Assembly: GCF_023856365.1 (NCBI RefSeq)
Contig: NC_064555.1
Coordinates: 13,419,754-13,483,753, forward strand
Direction: 5' to 3'
From: Brienomyrus brachyistius
Taxonomy: Eukaryota > Chordata > Actinopteri > Osteoglossiformes > Mormyridae
DNA: 64,000 bases
Position 1 is the stretch's first letter. Every line of letters begins with the position of its first letter. Under the pieces are notes generated by a model. It was not told where the DNA came from, did not search any database, and saw only the letters and a list, made by a program, of their open reading frames with translations. The translations under genes were made by a program, and so were the position numbers. Shown piece after piece: positions 37,081 through 48,706 of this stretch.

Positions 37081-38110
37081 GTGTGTGTGTGTGTGTGTCT
37101 CAAAAGAAAAGCAACATCTATCTAACTTCCAACCCTCTGACTAATTACCGGAGAACCCGGTGGGAAGGAAAACATGGAGTATCTGCAGGTGCTTGAGGAC
37201 TGGATTCAGAAGCAATGCCCTAAAATAATCTTATGGAATATTCAAAATGTTGCCATCTTACATATTTTACTTACATATAAAAGAAATTCCACCCATTGAA
37301 TTTTCTGCTAGGAGTTTATCGAGCTGTGCTTCGGCACCATCTTGATAAATGAAAACTTGATTCGTTAACGTTTTTGGGAGGATTATATTTTTGGCATTCG
37401 AATGAGAATGTCGGGTTTCACTGCGCATTCTGTCTGCCTCACTGCTTCTGGTTTATGCAGAAAATCAGAGACGTCGAGCAAAGTGCTGCTGCAGAGTTTC
37501 AGAAGGATGACACAGCAGCAGAGACGAACCTGGGAGCCTTTGAAGTGCGTCCTCGCTACAGGCTACGCTAATTACTGATCGCCATTACCGATTTTAATAG
37601 CACTCACGATAATTATCACGTGATTCCTTTTTACCACACTAACAACAGCTCATTTCTGCAAGCATGTCTGACTGCCGAACAGACAAGCTATGTTCAAAAT
37701 AAAGCTAAATCAGGCTTGTGTTGAGACAACATGATAGGGCGCGCGGCCAAAGACGAGAGCGGTACTTGAGTGATGTTTAGCCATTAGCAACGGGGCCGGC
37801 CACAAAATCAACTTCATTCTCTGCCCTGCCTCCTGAACCTATTAGCATGTTAGCATGCTAAAAGACAAAGACGCTGCTTTGGCGAGATCATTAATTACTG
37901 GTCAGTAAAGCTTTACTCTCTTATGAGGATCCAAAGCATGTCCTGGCTGGGTCCCCTCTGGGAGACATTATGCAGAGATTATTGGGTTATACAGCAAACT
38001 ATTAAATGCACTTGTAATGGTGCACAAGTGCGGCTTAGCAGCGGAACTGTGGCCTCACACCTCCCATGTGTCAGGTTTAATTCCCAGGCTGTGTGTGTTT
38101 GGGCATGTAT
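37081..38110. other. Intergenic sequence, possible conserved non-coding patch
   Basis: No gene recognised. A (GT) run lies at 37081-37098. The stretch at 37565-37640 has homeodomain-type cores and an E-box in quick succession (TAATTACTGATCGCC, GATTTTAATAGCAC, ATAATTATCACGTGATT). Confidence 0.4.
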
Positions 38111-38302
38111 GTATTACATTGCGGGGACACTGGTCCCTAGAATATGATGAAAAACTGTTATTTTGACATTGCATTTTGTTTGGTTACTTATGGTTAAGTT
38201 TAGGACTGGGTAGGGTTTATTGGGATTAGGTTTTGCCAATAGAAATAAATGGACAGCCCCCCACAAAGATAAGTAGAGGTCTGTGTGTGTGTGTTTCTCC
38301 AT
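38111..38302 (+). repeat. Dispersed fish repeat (GGGGACACTGGTCC... type)
   Basis: Starts at GCGGGGACACTGGTCC and ends at CCACAAAGATAAGTAGAGGT followed by a GT run. It contains GGGATTAGGTTTTGCC and AATAGAAATAAATGG. I recognise this arrangement as a common non-autonomous fish repeat that ends at a GT microsatellite; I cannot give its database name. Confidence 0.5.
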
Positions 38303-41300
38303 GATGTCTGTGCCCCGAAATGGACTGACATCCCATTCAGGATTTTCTCTGTTTCTCAGGCTAAACTCCAGGCTTTACTACAAAACCCCACAATGCTTAT
38401 GTAAGCTGGATGTAACTGCGTACAGAATGTCTGCTCACATCTCATACTGATTTTTCATGAATCCCTCACGAGACATTAAAGGTGACAAAGATCCAGGCTA
38501 ATTGTGTTAAAGGTTCCATTCCAAAAAAAAGAGACTCATTTGAATAAAGGAATTAGACAACTGCACATAAGCTAAGCTCCTCTGGTGATGCATCAGGCTC
38601 TTCGATTGAAGGCTAGTTGACAGCAGCCCTGAGTGGTAACCAGAAGCAGGATGCAACATACAAAAAAAATAAAATAAATGCAGCTATTTATTGGTGGCAT
38701 GTTTTTTAGTCTCTCGCAAACTTCACTGAGGTGGCCATTAATTTTGGTTAAAGGGAATTAATGCAAATTAAATGGAATTACTGTAGTATTTTGTGCTTGT
38801 CACAGTCTCTCAGGGATCAAACTGAATGAGCTCTGGCCAAGCGGCACAATAGCCATTAAGGTACGCACTGTAATTGCCATAATGCACCTCATCAGCAGTC
38901 AGTAAACAGTTTGATTTGTCCGAAGATTTTTTTGTATTTTTTATTTATTCAGGAGCGGAATTCCAACAACCAAACAGCTTTGCTTGGATTGTTTTGTTGA
39001 TCTTTCAAATTAGAACAGAAGCAGAAGGGAACCAATCAGCACTAACACTGATTACACAGTTGTAGCTGCTGTACCCGCAGATATGGCTTCTGCAGACCTG
39101 ATGCATCCCCACTGGTCACAGGTGATCAGGCCATATGCTTGATCCGCCCTATGCATGCGTATCCCAGAATGCCAAGGGTCATGCAATACAACGTAATGCT
39201 CAGCTGGAAAGTGACTGTCTGGGCTGCGTGTTGGGAATACAGACCTGGCACATTTATTTTCCCGCAATAACATACAAAAAAAAAAAAAGGTTGGTTCGAG
39301 CATCTCATTAACGTAGAACAGAAATAAGGGTTTATCAGATGTCTTCCTGTTACTACTGACAAATTATTATTCTGATTAACAAGATAATCAATTGTAATAA
39401 CAATAAAACAAATATAACTGCAAAGAATTAAGAACATTAATATTGATCGAATATACTTTTCACAAAAAAAAGAATTCAAAGACCTAGACAGGAATTACAA
39501 CACTGATACAATTTTAAAATGAATACAAAATGAGTTACAGTCACAGTATTCTTTTTACAAGGTGCTTATGCAGATGTGAATGCGTGCTAATACGTTTAAT
39601 ACAGTGGGACATTTTCAGTAACTGATTCCTATAAGCCTTGTTCAATTATAGAGAGTTAAAACAGTATATTTTGTTATAAGCAGACGTTGAACATTAAACC
39701 GGTTTGAAAATCGTGGATTTAAGTTAGCCTATTTGTAGCTCTCCCAACAGCTTCAAAAACGATTTAGTGATTGTAATCAATAGCGTGACATTTAGTTTTT
39801 AAGCACAAGAATTTTAGATTTTGTTGTACAAATTCAAACCGCCTAAAATTGACAAAATCAAACCACCTTAAAAAAACAAAATAGAATAATTAAATTATGA
39901 TATTTGCATTTCAGCATACTAAATAAAATTAATATGCATATTTACATTATTTGTAGCGTTACATTCTTTTTTCTGTAGGCCTAACTGTTCGTAATATTTG
40001 CTAGCAGCTGTATACAGTGGCTTAATTACGTGCAAAATTTTCCCCGCAAATTAATTACGACAATTTAAAACCTATAGGATGACGACAATCCCTTACAAAT
40101 TACACGCAACATAGACGCTCCTGGTCAGTTTACACAAAATGGGAGCGTCTGGTGAGAGTGAAACGTGGGATAAATCAGCTATTTGGTTTCGTGGTTTATG
40201 AACGAACCGCAAAAGGCTGAAACATCAAAAACAATCAAAAAAGGCGTCCAGTGGGTAGAGATACTGTTAATATTGTTCAAAATAAAAATCAGAAGCAGGT
40301 GAGTGGCTAAATTATAGCTACTCCCCCCCCACCTTTTATCCTTGACGCGTCCTCAATTCGTGTTCAGATGCGCCTTCTACTGGCAACTCGTGTTATGACA
40401 ACTGCTGCTGCTGTCATGTTTGACAAATTCTAAAGAAACCCGGCCATAATCACTTACATACATATTTCAATATTTATTACACAGCGCCTGCACAATACAC
40501 AAAGTAAATTCCTGTTTCAGGCACGATAACAATTTCCCTATAACTCATTCAGATTGCATCTAAGGTTTTTAATTGTCATCTTCCGATGTTGAACATTTAT
40601 ATTATAAGCAGGTTTGCTATTAAAATGTACGTATGTCTGATGTTCCGAAACAAATTCTTGTATAAATAGAAATCTAGAATTTAATAATCTGAGCTGTTCG
40701 GATACCGAGATTACCAAAAAGATCAATCAATGTACAATTTAAAGGATAATTTTATTTAAGACAAAATATTCTTGTGGCCTAGGGCGTCTATTTAATATAA
40801 TTAGCCTATTTATTCCGTTTACGATTCACAAACTAAAACACCAAAATTTAGCTTCGGCGATCAGAAAGATTTATGCAAACCAGCCATACATCATTGGGGC
40901 GAGTAACCGCATTATCTGCGAGGTATTTGCGAATTTGAAGCACACGTTTTAATGTAGTGTTGGTGTCGAAATAAAGTTATAGCAGAATTATTTTTCACCT
41001 GTGAGATAAAATCCGTGCCATACGAGATATTCATTAGATAAATATGAGTTTTTCAGGGTTCAATGCCTATCGTCGTATCGGCACTTGTAACCTTGTAGTT
41101 GATTACGGTGTGAATCGTCCGCGAATGAGGATTTGTTTTTCCTTGTCAGTAACCAAAGAGGTCAGAGTGAAGCGAAGAAAGTTAAAATCCCTGGTAAACA
41201 CTACATATAATCCATGCCCACGGTTAAATAGATGAAATCAGATTATAGTCTGCCAAATTTCAGCACAATCATATGAAAATGTTTAGGCTTGTTGAAAACG

Positions 41301-42734
41301 TACACTTACAGCCAAATAAAATACTTAATATATACTACCGAGTGGCTAATAAAGTATTTCATCGGCATGGTATTTAATCGGCAATAGAAGCACTAGGCCT
41401 CTTTTACTTCAGGTCATCATCACGCATCATTCTGAAAGTCTCCTTTGCACATTCTGACAAAGTCCTTAACAGCAGGACTGGAAACTTTAAAGCACTTTTT
41501 AATATTATAGCCATACGTTGATGCAGGCTATCATAAGCACTAAATAATTGTATTTCTTTATTTTTACTTTTGTCACTTAAGGGCCAATGAAATGAAATGT
41601 CAAATTCAAACAGTATTACAAATAGAGGTGCAGCTTTCATTGCCAGCGATTTGCCCAGCCAATCACACAGGGCCTTACATGTGGCCCTCCTGCATATTCC
41701 CCGTACAGAACCCTTACATGTGATACACAAGCCTCATTAGGGACCAATGGTTTTACTCCTTTGATTCTGAGATCCCAGAACTCTTGTTTAGTTCTGTAGG
41801 ACTGTTGAAAACCTAATGACCCCCCCCCCCCCGCACACACAAAGGTGAGGGTCTTGATGCATGTGTGATGGTTTCTGCACAGTTTCTCATCCAAACAAAG
41901 ATGCTTTGTTTTCCCGCCTTTTCTGTGCATGTGCGTCGTGGAGGTCAGACCCTCCCTCGATTTACGGTCATTACCTCGATCTAGACCCAATTAAAAAAGA
42001 AAAACGCCTTAACGCCTAAGAACATCCTGTCACGAACTCCTTTGGTGTGTTTGCGTGCGAGTCTACAATGGGGTAGTACATTTCCGCGGTAATGAGGCTC
42101 CCGCATGGCGTATGACTGGCAGCAGAAAAATGACGTAACACATAAGCAGAGAACGCAGCCATGCAAGCGACTAGTGGAGTTCGAAATACACTGAATACTT
42201 CAGAAATCTCACATAAATTCAATCAATTAAGAATGCTCTTTTAAGTAAAATTTCTCTTAGAAGACAGTTACACTTTCATGTAAATCTCCCAATAATTACA
42301 AACATGTGCCTGAAAACCAAAATGCTCATGTTGCGGGAAGCTTCTCGAAGCCATTTCCGGTTTTCAGACCATAATTTCCATGCATATATCGATTATTTCA
42401 CCATCTCCTTAACTTTATCTAACATTGTAATACAATAAAGCAATATTCGCATTCTACATTTCCAGCATTGCAATGGAAATGTGAAGTTCATTGTTGTGAC
42501 CTTTGTCTTCATGCAGATCTGAATCAAGTAAAAATGAGTACAGCGATTTTCGGTCTATATTCAAAGGAATTGAAACATGGGCCTTGGCCCAAGTCAAAAT
42601 CAATCATTTCAGTTTCACATCTAAAAAATAATCGAAATAATTATTTTTACTATTACAATAATTAGTATCAAATTACTATAGTATTAGGAGATATATATAT
42701 GCATATAAACATATCTTAAACAAGAGCATAATTT
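38303..42734. other. Mostly AT-rich intergenic sequence
   Basis: No gene recognised. From about 39.3 to 42.7 kb the DNA is as AT-rich and repeat-poor as the first 9 kb. A 108-codon - strand frame at 41404-41730 has no recognisable domain and is not called. A homopolymer A12 lies near 39278. Confidence 0.45.
40370..40384 (-). promoter_or_regulatory. CTCF-like motif
   Basis: On the - strand the site reads TGCCAGTAGAAGGCGC, close to the CTCF core with A at the K position. Same orientation as the motifs at 24745, 45964 and 51184. Confidence 0.4.

Positions 42735-42818
<84 letters not shown>
42735..42818. repeat. Compound (TA)n(CA)n microsatellite
   Basis: About 20 TA units pass directly into about 20 CA units, flanked by further TATA/TGTA-rich sequence. 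Confidence 0.95.
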
Positions 42819-42820
<2 letters not shown>

Positions 42821-44630
42821 TGCTTATGTATGTATATATCCAATAAGCCAATACATGATTTCTCTTTTTATAAAATTAGAAAGTGTATATTAAATTATTT
42901 CATTCTGGCATATTAATCACTAATCAATGCGGTTTGCTAAAGATAAAAGGAGAAAAAACAGACGCAACGCCAAATATCACACGGTACTGAAATTAACCAA
43001 GCAAAGCGTCTTTGACACATGATGGAGAAAGATTACGCCCAGAAACGGGCAGGATTCAGCAAGCAGGGTACAAAAAAAAAATAATAAAATAGGGGGCACT
43101 GGTCACATGTACAGTAAGCCTGCTTGTGTGGTCAAGGGTGGATAATAAGAGGCGACAGGCAGCTGAACGGCTGGTTATGGGTAATTGGCATGGAATCGTG
43201 GGAAAGCGTAAACAAACAGCTGCCGATGGCATTTTGTTGTCCCCTTCGCCCATTTCCCCTGAATAGGCGTTTACGTGGGGCGAAGCTGGCAGCTGGGAGC
43301 GAGAAACGCGGGAGCGGAAGGGAGGACGGAGGATTAAGCCCTTTCTTCCCCCATTTGTCCGCATTACCGCGGATGACGAAGAAACACTCAAACGCATAAG
43401 ACCATATATACAGCAGGCGTGAATCCCACGCTTTCGCTTTGCAGCTATAGTCGGCCTTCGAGCGAATCTTTGGCGCTTTGTAATTAGTGCGGCACCGACG
43501 GTACATAAACACAACGTTAGGGCCTATAAGATGAATTGGTTTCATTTTTTAATTGGTTCGATCGCTTTTATATACACATATCTTCTTCAGAGACACAGAA
43601 CAACAGATCAAAGAAGGAATGAATTCCATTATGATTGGGAGGGGGGCTCCCAGTTGGGTAGGTCAAGTGATCGCATCGATCGGGACGAATGGAGATACAG
43701 GGGACGTGTGAAGGCGCGCAGTCGGCAATAAAGAAGAGATCCGACCCTGATCTGACCCAGGATGGATTTCCTTCAGTTTGGTCTCTGAATAAAAGACCAT
43801 GCAGGGTAGGATGGTGTGAAGACAGGAGAGACGTCAGATGAAGAGGACTTGACAGATTCCCAGTTCAATGAGTTTTGGAAATGAATGCGACAAGGGTGGT
43901 GTTATAAGGCCGTGAACTTGCTGTCCTTAATAGGCAGGGTACTAGCAGCAGCCTTGAGGTATTAAGGCCTGCAGGATACAGCCAATAATCAGAATGAATG
44001 GCTGTGATGCGTTTCAGTGTAAATACTCCCACTTGTGCCTTTGGTCTGGCCGTCTTAAATATATATTTATGCAGCAGATCTATGTGTGATGCAACTAATT
44101 ATAGTTAAGAAAAGAATTGTGTATTTACAGCTGTATGATTCAAAACACTTAACCTAGTAATTAATATTACAAATATTCACAGTTATTCGTTTTCCTTTCC
44201 CCTTTTATCGCTGTCATAATCTATTAATATGTCGGCCTGACCAATAGCACTTTACGTTATAATACCGAAGTGACTAAAACAAAACGATGCGGATTGGTTG
44301 TAAACAGAAAAACAAAAACTGGTATCCACATGTATTCTAAGATTGGATGGGAATAAACTATGTGGTCAGATCAGCTTCATTACAAGCACTGCCACATTGG
44401 CAAAGTCCGCTTTTAAACGACGAACAACTGAAATTGGTTAAAATGAGTGCGCATGACTAACGTGGTCTAAGTCACTGCAGGAACTGCTAAATGAATAAAA
44501 TGGACAACAAGACATCCACGCAGACGCATTTAAGTGTGCGATACACTCAATGTTATCCCAGGATCGATATACGACAGAGACAGCTGAGGCCGGCCGACTG
44601 CATTGTCCGTCGGCTTAGATCTGTGCGATT

Positions 44631-44918
44631 TCACCGCTGTGAGGCGGAGGGCACATTATCTGGCCGTATTTCTTCTTGAGGAAATCTTTGTAAGAAGGTG
44701 CAATTAGGACAAAATTCAGTCAATGGGGGCAACCCGTTTTTCACATTGGGGGTGGTTTCAAAGCGTTTCTTAAAATTATTTACTCGCTCGACTGCAGTCC
44801 TTTCTTGGATGTTAATAATAGACTTGTCCATCAACGGTTTCACATCCGGAGTTAATTGGTACTGTGCAATGGGAGCCTTTCCTTCAACACAACTTGAAGC
44901 CAAGGCGTCATTAGATCA
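44631..44918 (-). other. Unidentified protein-like open frame
   Basis: The - strand frame is open for about 95 codons between an in-frame TGA and a TGA at the CAGCGGTGA end. It contains SIINIQERTAVERVNNFKKR and FPQEEIRPDNVP, with a residue mix more like a real protein than most frames here. It lacks an ATG at the start (the first start-like codon is TTG). No family was recognised and no splice partners were found. It could be a retroposed or decayed exon, or chance. Confidence 0.25.
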
Positions 44919-45963
44919 CTGGAATTGATCTTATCCCCACCTGCTCTCACCCGACACCCCCAAGACCCAACCAATGACCAACCTGCACAAGTCGGCCCAT
45001 TCACGACATGAAATATTAATCCATAAGCGTTGATAACTAGCAGTGATTAGCTTAATAAACAAACTACACTATTCTCTTACCCTAGAGAGTGACCCTCAGT
45101 CACTCTATAAATTCAAACGCAGAGAGACAGATATTTTCCTTCAATCAGGACAGACCTTTTTTTGCACTGAAATTAATATAGGAGAGCTACTGTGTTGCAT
45201 TTTCATAACAATGTTTTGGATGGGCATTAGGTGTATTTAGCTGCATTTGGCTGGATGCTGCAGTAAGGATCCTGAACTGAGGCAGGCAGACACGTCAGTC
45301 AGGATCTTGGCAGCAACCCAGTTTGATTCAAACAAACCGCAGGCCGGCGAGATGGAAGGATCACGTGACACGGGCCTGGAAAAGACGAAGCGCTGAGCTA
45401 AGAGGCTGCAATGCTGCTGCTGCTGCAGACCTGGACCACAAGACGTGGCATGTAACGGATCAACAGGTGTGTCATAAGGAGAGATAAATCGCGTAAACCC
45501 GCAAACCAGCCAGCATGGTGGCACTCTTCTGTAAATATGCACAGCAACGTAATGTTACTGACGACCGATAGCAAAATTATCTTACATTACACTGACACTG
45601 GCCTTTGACCTAGTAATCTCAGCCTGCATCGCATTTGCAAGCAGTAAATAGTAGTTTAAAATGCAGTAAAGAAAATCCCACCTTCATTGAGTGAGGAAAA
45701 GAATCTGGTGAGTTATGCTGAATTGGGATTACGCACAATTTTACTTTGTTCCCGCATCTCCATATTATTTCGCCTGCTCCCGTCGCACGCAAACTAAACA
45801 TTAGCTGAGTTTGAAAGAATCTTAATATTGACATTTAACACACCACATCCAATGCCTGTTACAGCATCTGATGCCTGCTTTCAGGAGGGAAATCAATTAA
45901 AAGCAGATTAAGATTCAAAGCGGGTTGCGCTCAGCCCCACAATTCGTGCCGAGTTTAACGCAG

Positions 45964-45980
45964 CAGCACCACCTACTGGC
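45964..45980 (-). promoter_or_regulatory. CTCF-like motif
   Basis: On the - strand the site reads GCCAGTAGGTGGTGCTG, a good match to the CTCF core CCASYAGRKGGCRS with one C-to-T change. Same orientation as its neighbours. Confidence 0.45.
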
Positions 45981-46729
45981 ACGTTTGTGTCATGACACGT
46001 GCTCTCGAACTCGTTCACGCGCGGCTGGCCTCCCATCAAACATGGTCGCTTCACATGCCCCGCGCTCGCTGCAAATGGCAGTCTATTCCCCAAGCACCTG
46101 GCCTACATTTCCCAGCGAGGGCTGGTGTCCCCATATCCCTGCCCAGAAGCCACTTCCTGCACACTGCAGCCATGGTGGAGAAAGCAAGGCGCGAACACCC
46201 GCGACCACCCCCACCTCCGCCTTTCCCGTCCTCCTCGCCGTTACCCAGTTCCTGCCTCCGCTGCCGCTTAATTAACATGCAGTGTTGGCCCCCGTCTGCC
46301 TGGCACTCATTTTCTCCTAAGACAAAAGGAGATTGTGCAAGACCTTCCAGCTCGTATTGTGCAGCCTCGGGAAGTAAGATTTCTGCGTGTGTGTGTCTGA
46401 GTGTGTGTGTCTGAGTGTGTCTGCGTGTGTGCTGTCTGCTAGGCTGGCGAGTGGGTGTTTCTGAAGGAGAATTGGGGGGCAGAAAAGTAAGAATGGGCCG
46501 GCGACTGGCGAGGCCGGAGGTCGCCCCGAGCAGGAAAATCGTCGCCGCTTGTCGCTTTCTTTGCACGTTGGCACCCGGAGGAGGTGAGGAAGTACAAAGA
46601 CTGCTTGTGTCTGGGGGGAGGAAGAGAGTGACAGGGTTTGTGGATGGGGTTATGGGGACAGGACATCACTGGAATTCCCATCAGGCACTGGCGCTGCCGC
46701 CAATGCAGTGCATGTCAGAGCGGGGGGTG

Positions 46730-46730
<1 letters not shown>

Positions 46731-46771
<41 letters not shown>
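46731..46771. repeat. (GT)n microsatellite
   Basis: About 20 GT units, uninterrupted. Confidence 0.95.
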
Positions 46772-46772
<1 letters not shown>

Positions 46773-47876
46773 TGTGCACCACATCTACTCATCTCACCAT
46801 TCACTCCTCCCCTCCGCCCCCCCCCGACCCCGTTGTTCGTTTAGCCGTGATTTGTTACTCATTAATTAAGCCACCATCCCCCCTTTCCCTTTCAGTCATG
46901 CCATTTTGGTTTTTATCTTTTAGTTGGCATTTCACTACTCCCCAGAACAGGGTGATCTCATACGCAGGGAATTATCCCCCCCTCCTCCTGAGGCCGGTGG
47001 GGTTATTAAGCACGGATGAGCCAGTGTTTTTTTTCTCGTCACTCTGCCTCTTCTTGACTTTTACCGTGCCGTGATGAAACGTGGCACCTGATTTCCTGCA
47101 CCCCAGAGTCATCGCAGACATTACACTCTCCTCCACAGTTGGGTTACAGGTAGTAGGAAGCTCCTGATGAGCAGTGGGTTGGTCAGGGTGCAGAAAAGCA
47201 ACAGTCAAGAGAGGCACCTATGAAGTATGGGACAGCAAGCAGAATCTGTTCAGCAGAGCTCAATGAACCAATGGGGAGCCACTACAATGGTGACATCACC
47301 CCTTCAACAACAGTAGACCTTTCATTGGTTCCTTTCTGCCTTACGTCTTTTTTTTTTTTTTTTGACTGCTACTGACAGGAGACATGAAGTGTGGATTATG
47401 GTTATTCTGGCCTATTGTTCAGGGCAAGACTTAGAGCATTTGTTCTAACACAATTCAAAGCAACTTATAACATAAGTCCCCAAATTTTCTAGCTTTTGTC
47501 ATGCTGAGAACATGCTACGGACAAGTTTACACTAGCACCTGTCCGTCCATCACGTCAATCCTGGAGCCTATTCTAGGGATCACCGCAGACTGCGCTGGGA
47601 AGTAACCTAGATGGGATGCCAGTCCATCACGATTCATAAATGCAGATCACAAGGAACAAATACAGTAATCCAGGAAAATACAATGGCAGATATGGCACAA
47701 AAAGGTTGTAAAATTATGTTTTATATTAATTCACAGAAATTTTGTGCTGGTATAGGGATGGCTGTTACTGCACTGTGGATGTTACATAATATTGTACTTA
47801 ATTCTCCTCTTAGTATTAGTGTTGAAACGCGGCGCAAGGAGACGTTAATGCTCCTCTGGAAGCCTAGCTTGATCTG

Positions 47877-48055
47877 GCCGAAGTCTACAGCGATGAAATT
47901 GCTCAGTACTATATGGACGACGGAATGGACACCTGCCCACAGTCGTGTTCGGTCGATGTACCAGAGCAGTACGTCTGCCTGCCTCACGGGCCACAGGGAG
48001 GGGCCTGTGAAGCAGAGCGTCAGGGGAGGGAATTTGCTTCCACAAAGGAGCCTCT
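47877..48055 (+). other. Unidentified protein-like open frame
   Basis: Reading from GAAGTCTACAGCGATG gives about 58 sense codons, including EIAQYYMDDGMDTCPQSC, to a TAG. An in-frame TAG lies a few codons upstream. The acidic, cysteine-bearing composition looks like an exon or pseudogene piece, but I do not recognise the protein. Other frames are open as well. Confidence 0.2.
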
Positions 48056-48331
48056 CAGTTAGGACAGCCACCTTTCACTGGCCATGGCCAGAACAGCAAG
48101 CTCCAGGAGAAAGAGGGACTCAATTAAGAGTTCATAAAGACTGACCTCACTTGATCCCTCCTAACCACAAGGTCAGCCCCCCCGAACACAGAGACCCCCT
48201 CAGAGGCATGCGGTAGCTTACACACCCACCCTACACCATTGCCCTTCCCTTGTCCGGCTTTATTCCTCTCTATAGAATAGGGGCACCCCCCAGCCTGCAT
48301 GTCCACCAGCTCAGGTAATACATTCCTGGTA

Positions 48332-48706
48332 ATATCCTCCCTATTGTGGTGCAGTGGTTAGCACAGTCGCCTCACACCTCTGGGACCTGGGTTCAAGTCT
48401 TCACCTGGGTTACATGTGTGTGGAGTTAGCATGTTCTCCCCATGTCGTCGTGTGGTTTCCTCCGGGTACTCCGGTTTCCCCCCACAGTCCAAAAACATGT
48501 TGAGGCGAATTGGAGTTACTAAATTGCCTGTAGGTGTGCATGCGTGAGTGAATGGTGTGTGAGTGTGCCCTGCGATGGGCTGGCCCCCCATCCTGGGTTG
48601 TACCCTGCCTCGTGCCCATTGCTTCCGGGATAGGCTCCGGACCCCCCGCAACCCAGTAGGATAAGCGGTTTGGAAAATGGATGGATGGATGATATCCTCC
48701 CTATTG
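48332..48706 (+). mobile_element. tRNA-derived SINE with perfect 15-bp target-site duplication
   Basis: The element (48347-48691, 345 bp) is flanked by perfect direct repeats ATATCCTCCCTATTG at 48332-48346 and 48692-48706. Its head has tRNA-like A box (GTGCAGTGGTTAGCAC) and B box (GGGTTCAAGTC). The body includes CCCCACAGTCCAAAAACATG, and the tail is GGATAAGCGGTTTGGAAA followed by ATGG repeats. A long perfect duplication and intact ends indicate LINE-mediated retroposition that is recent on an evolutionary scale. Related copies are at 54781 and 62195, with fragments elsewhere. Confidence 0.95.

Larger units (their letters stand above)
42819..48331. other. Intergenic sequence with unidentified coding-like segments
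   Basis: No established gene. It contains two protein-like segments (reported separately), a TG-rich stretch at 46380-46436, a (GT)n run at 46731-46771, a T run at 47347-47362 and a CTCF-like motif at 45964. A fragment at 47530-47640 (GGATGCCAGTCCATCACG) resembles the decayed 3' part of a SINE. Confidence 0.45.

Noticed and set aside
43056..43545. Overlapping - strand frames of 137-152 codons
   Set aside because: Both frames and the opposite strand are open; composition looks like GC-rich non-coding sequence.
46415..47074. Longest frame in the window (219 codons)
   Set aside because: Crosses a (GT)20 run and low-complexity sequence, with no domain and no conserved-looking core.
47611..48144. 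Plus-strand frame of 177 codons
   Set aside because: Begins in a decayed repeat and has no family signature; the shorter frame 47877-48055 on the same strand reads more like protein and was kept as a low-confidence candidate instead.
48347..48410. A/B boxes read as a tRNA gene
   Set aside because: No cloverleaf with anticodon and acceptor stem; the boxes belong to the head of a SINE.
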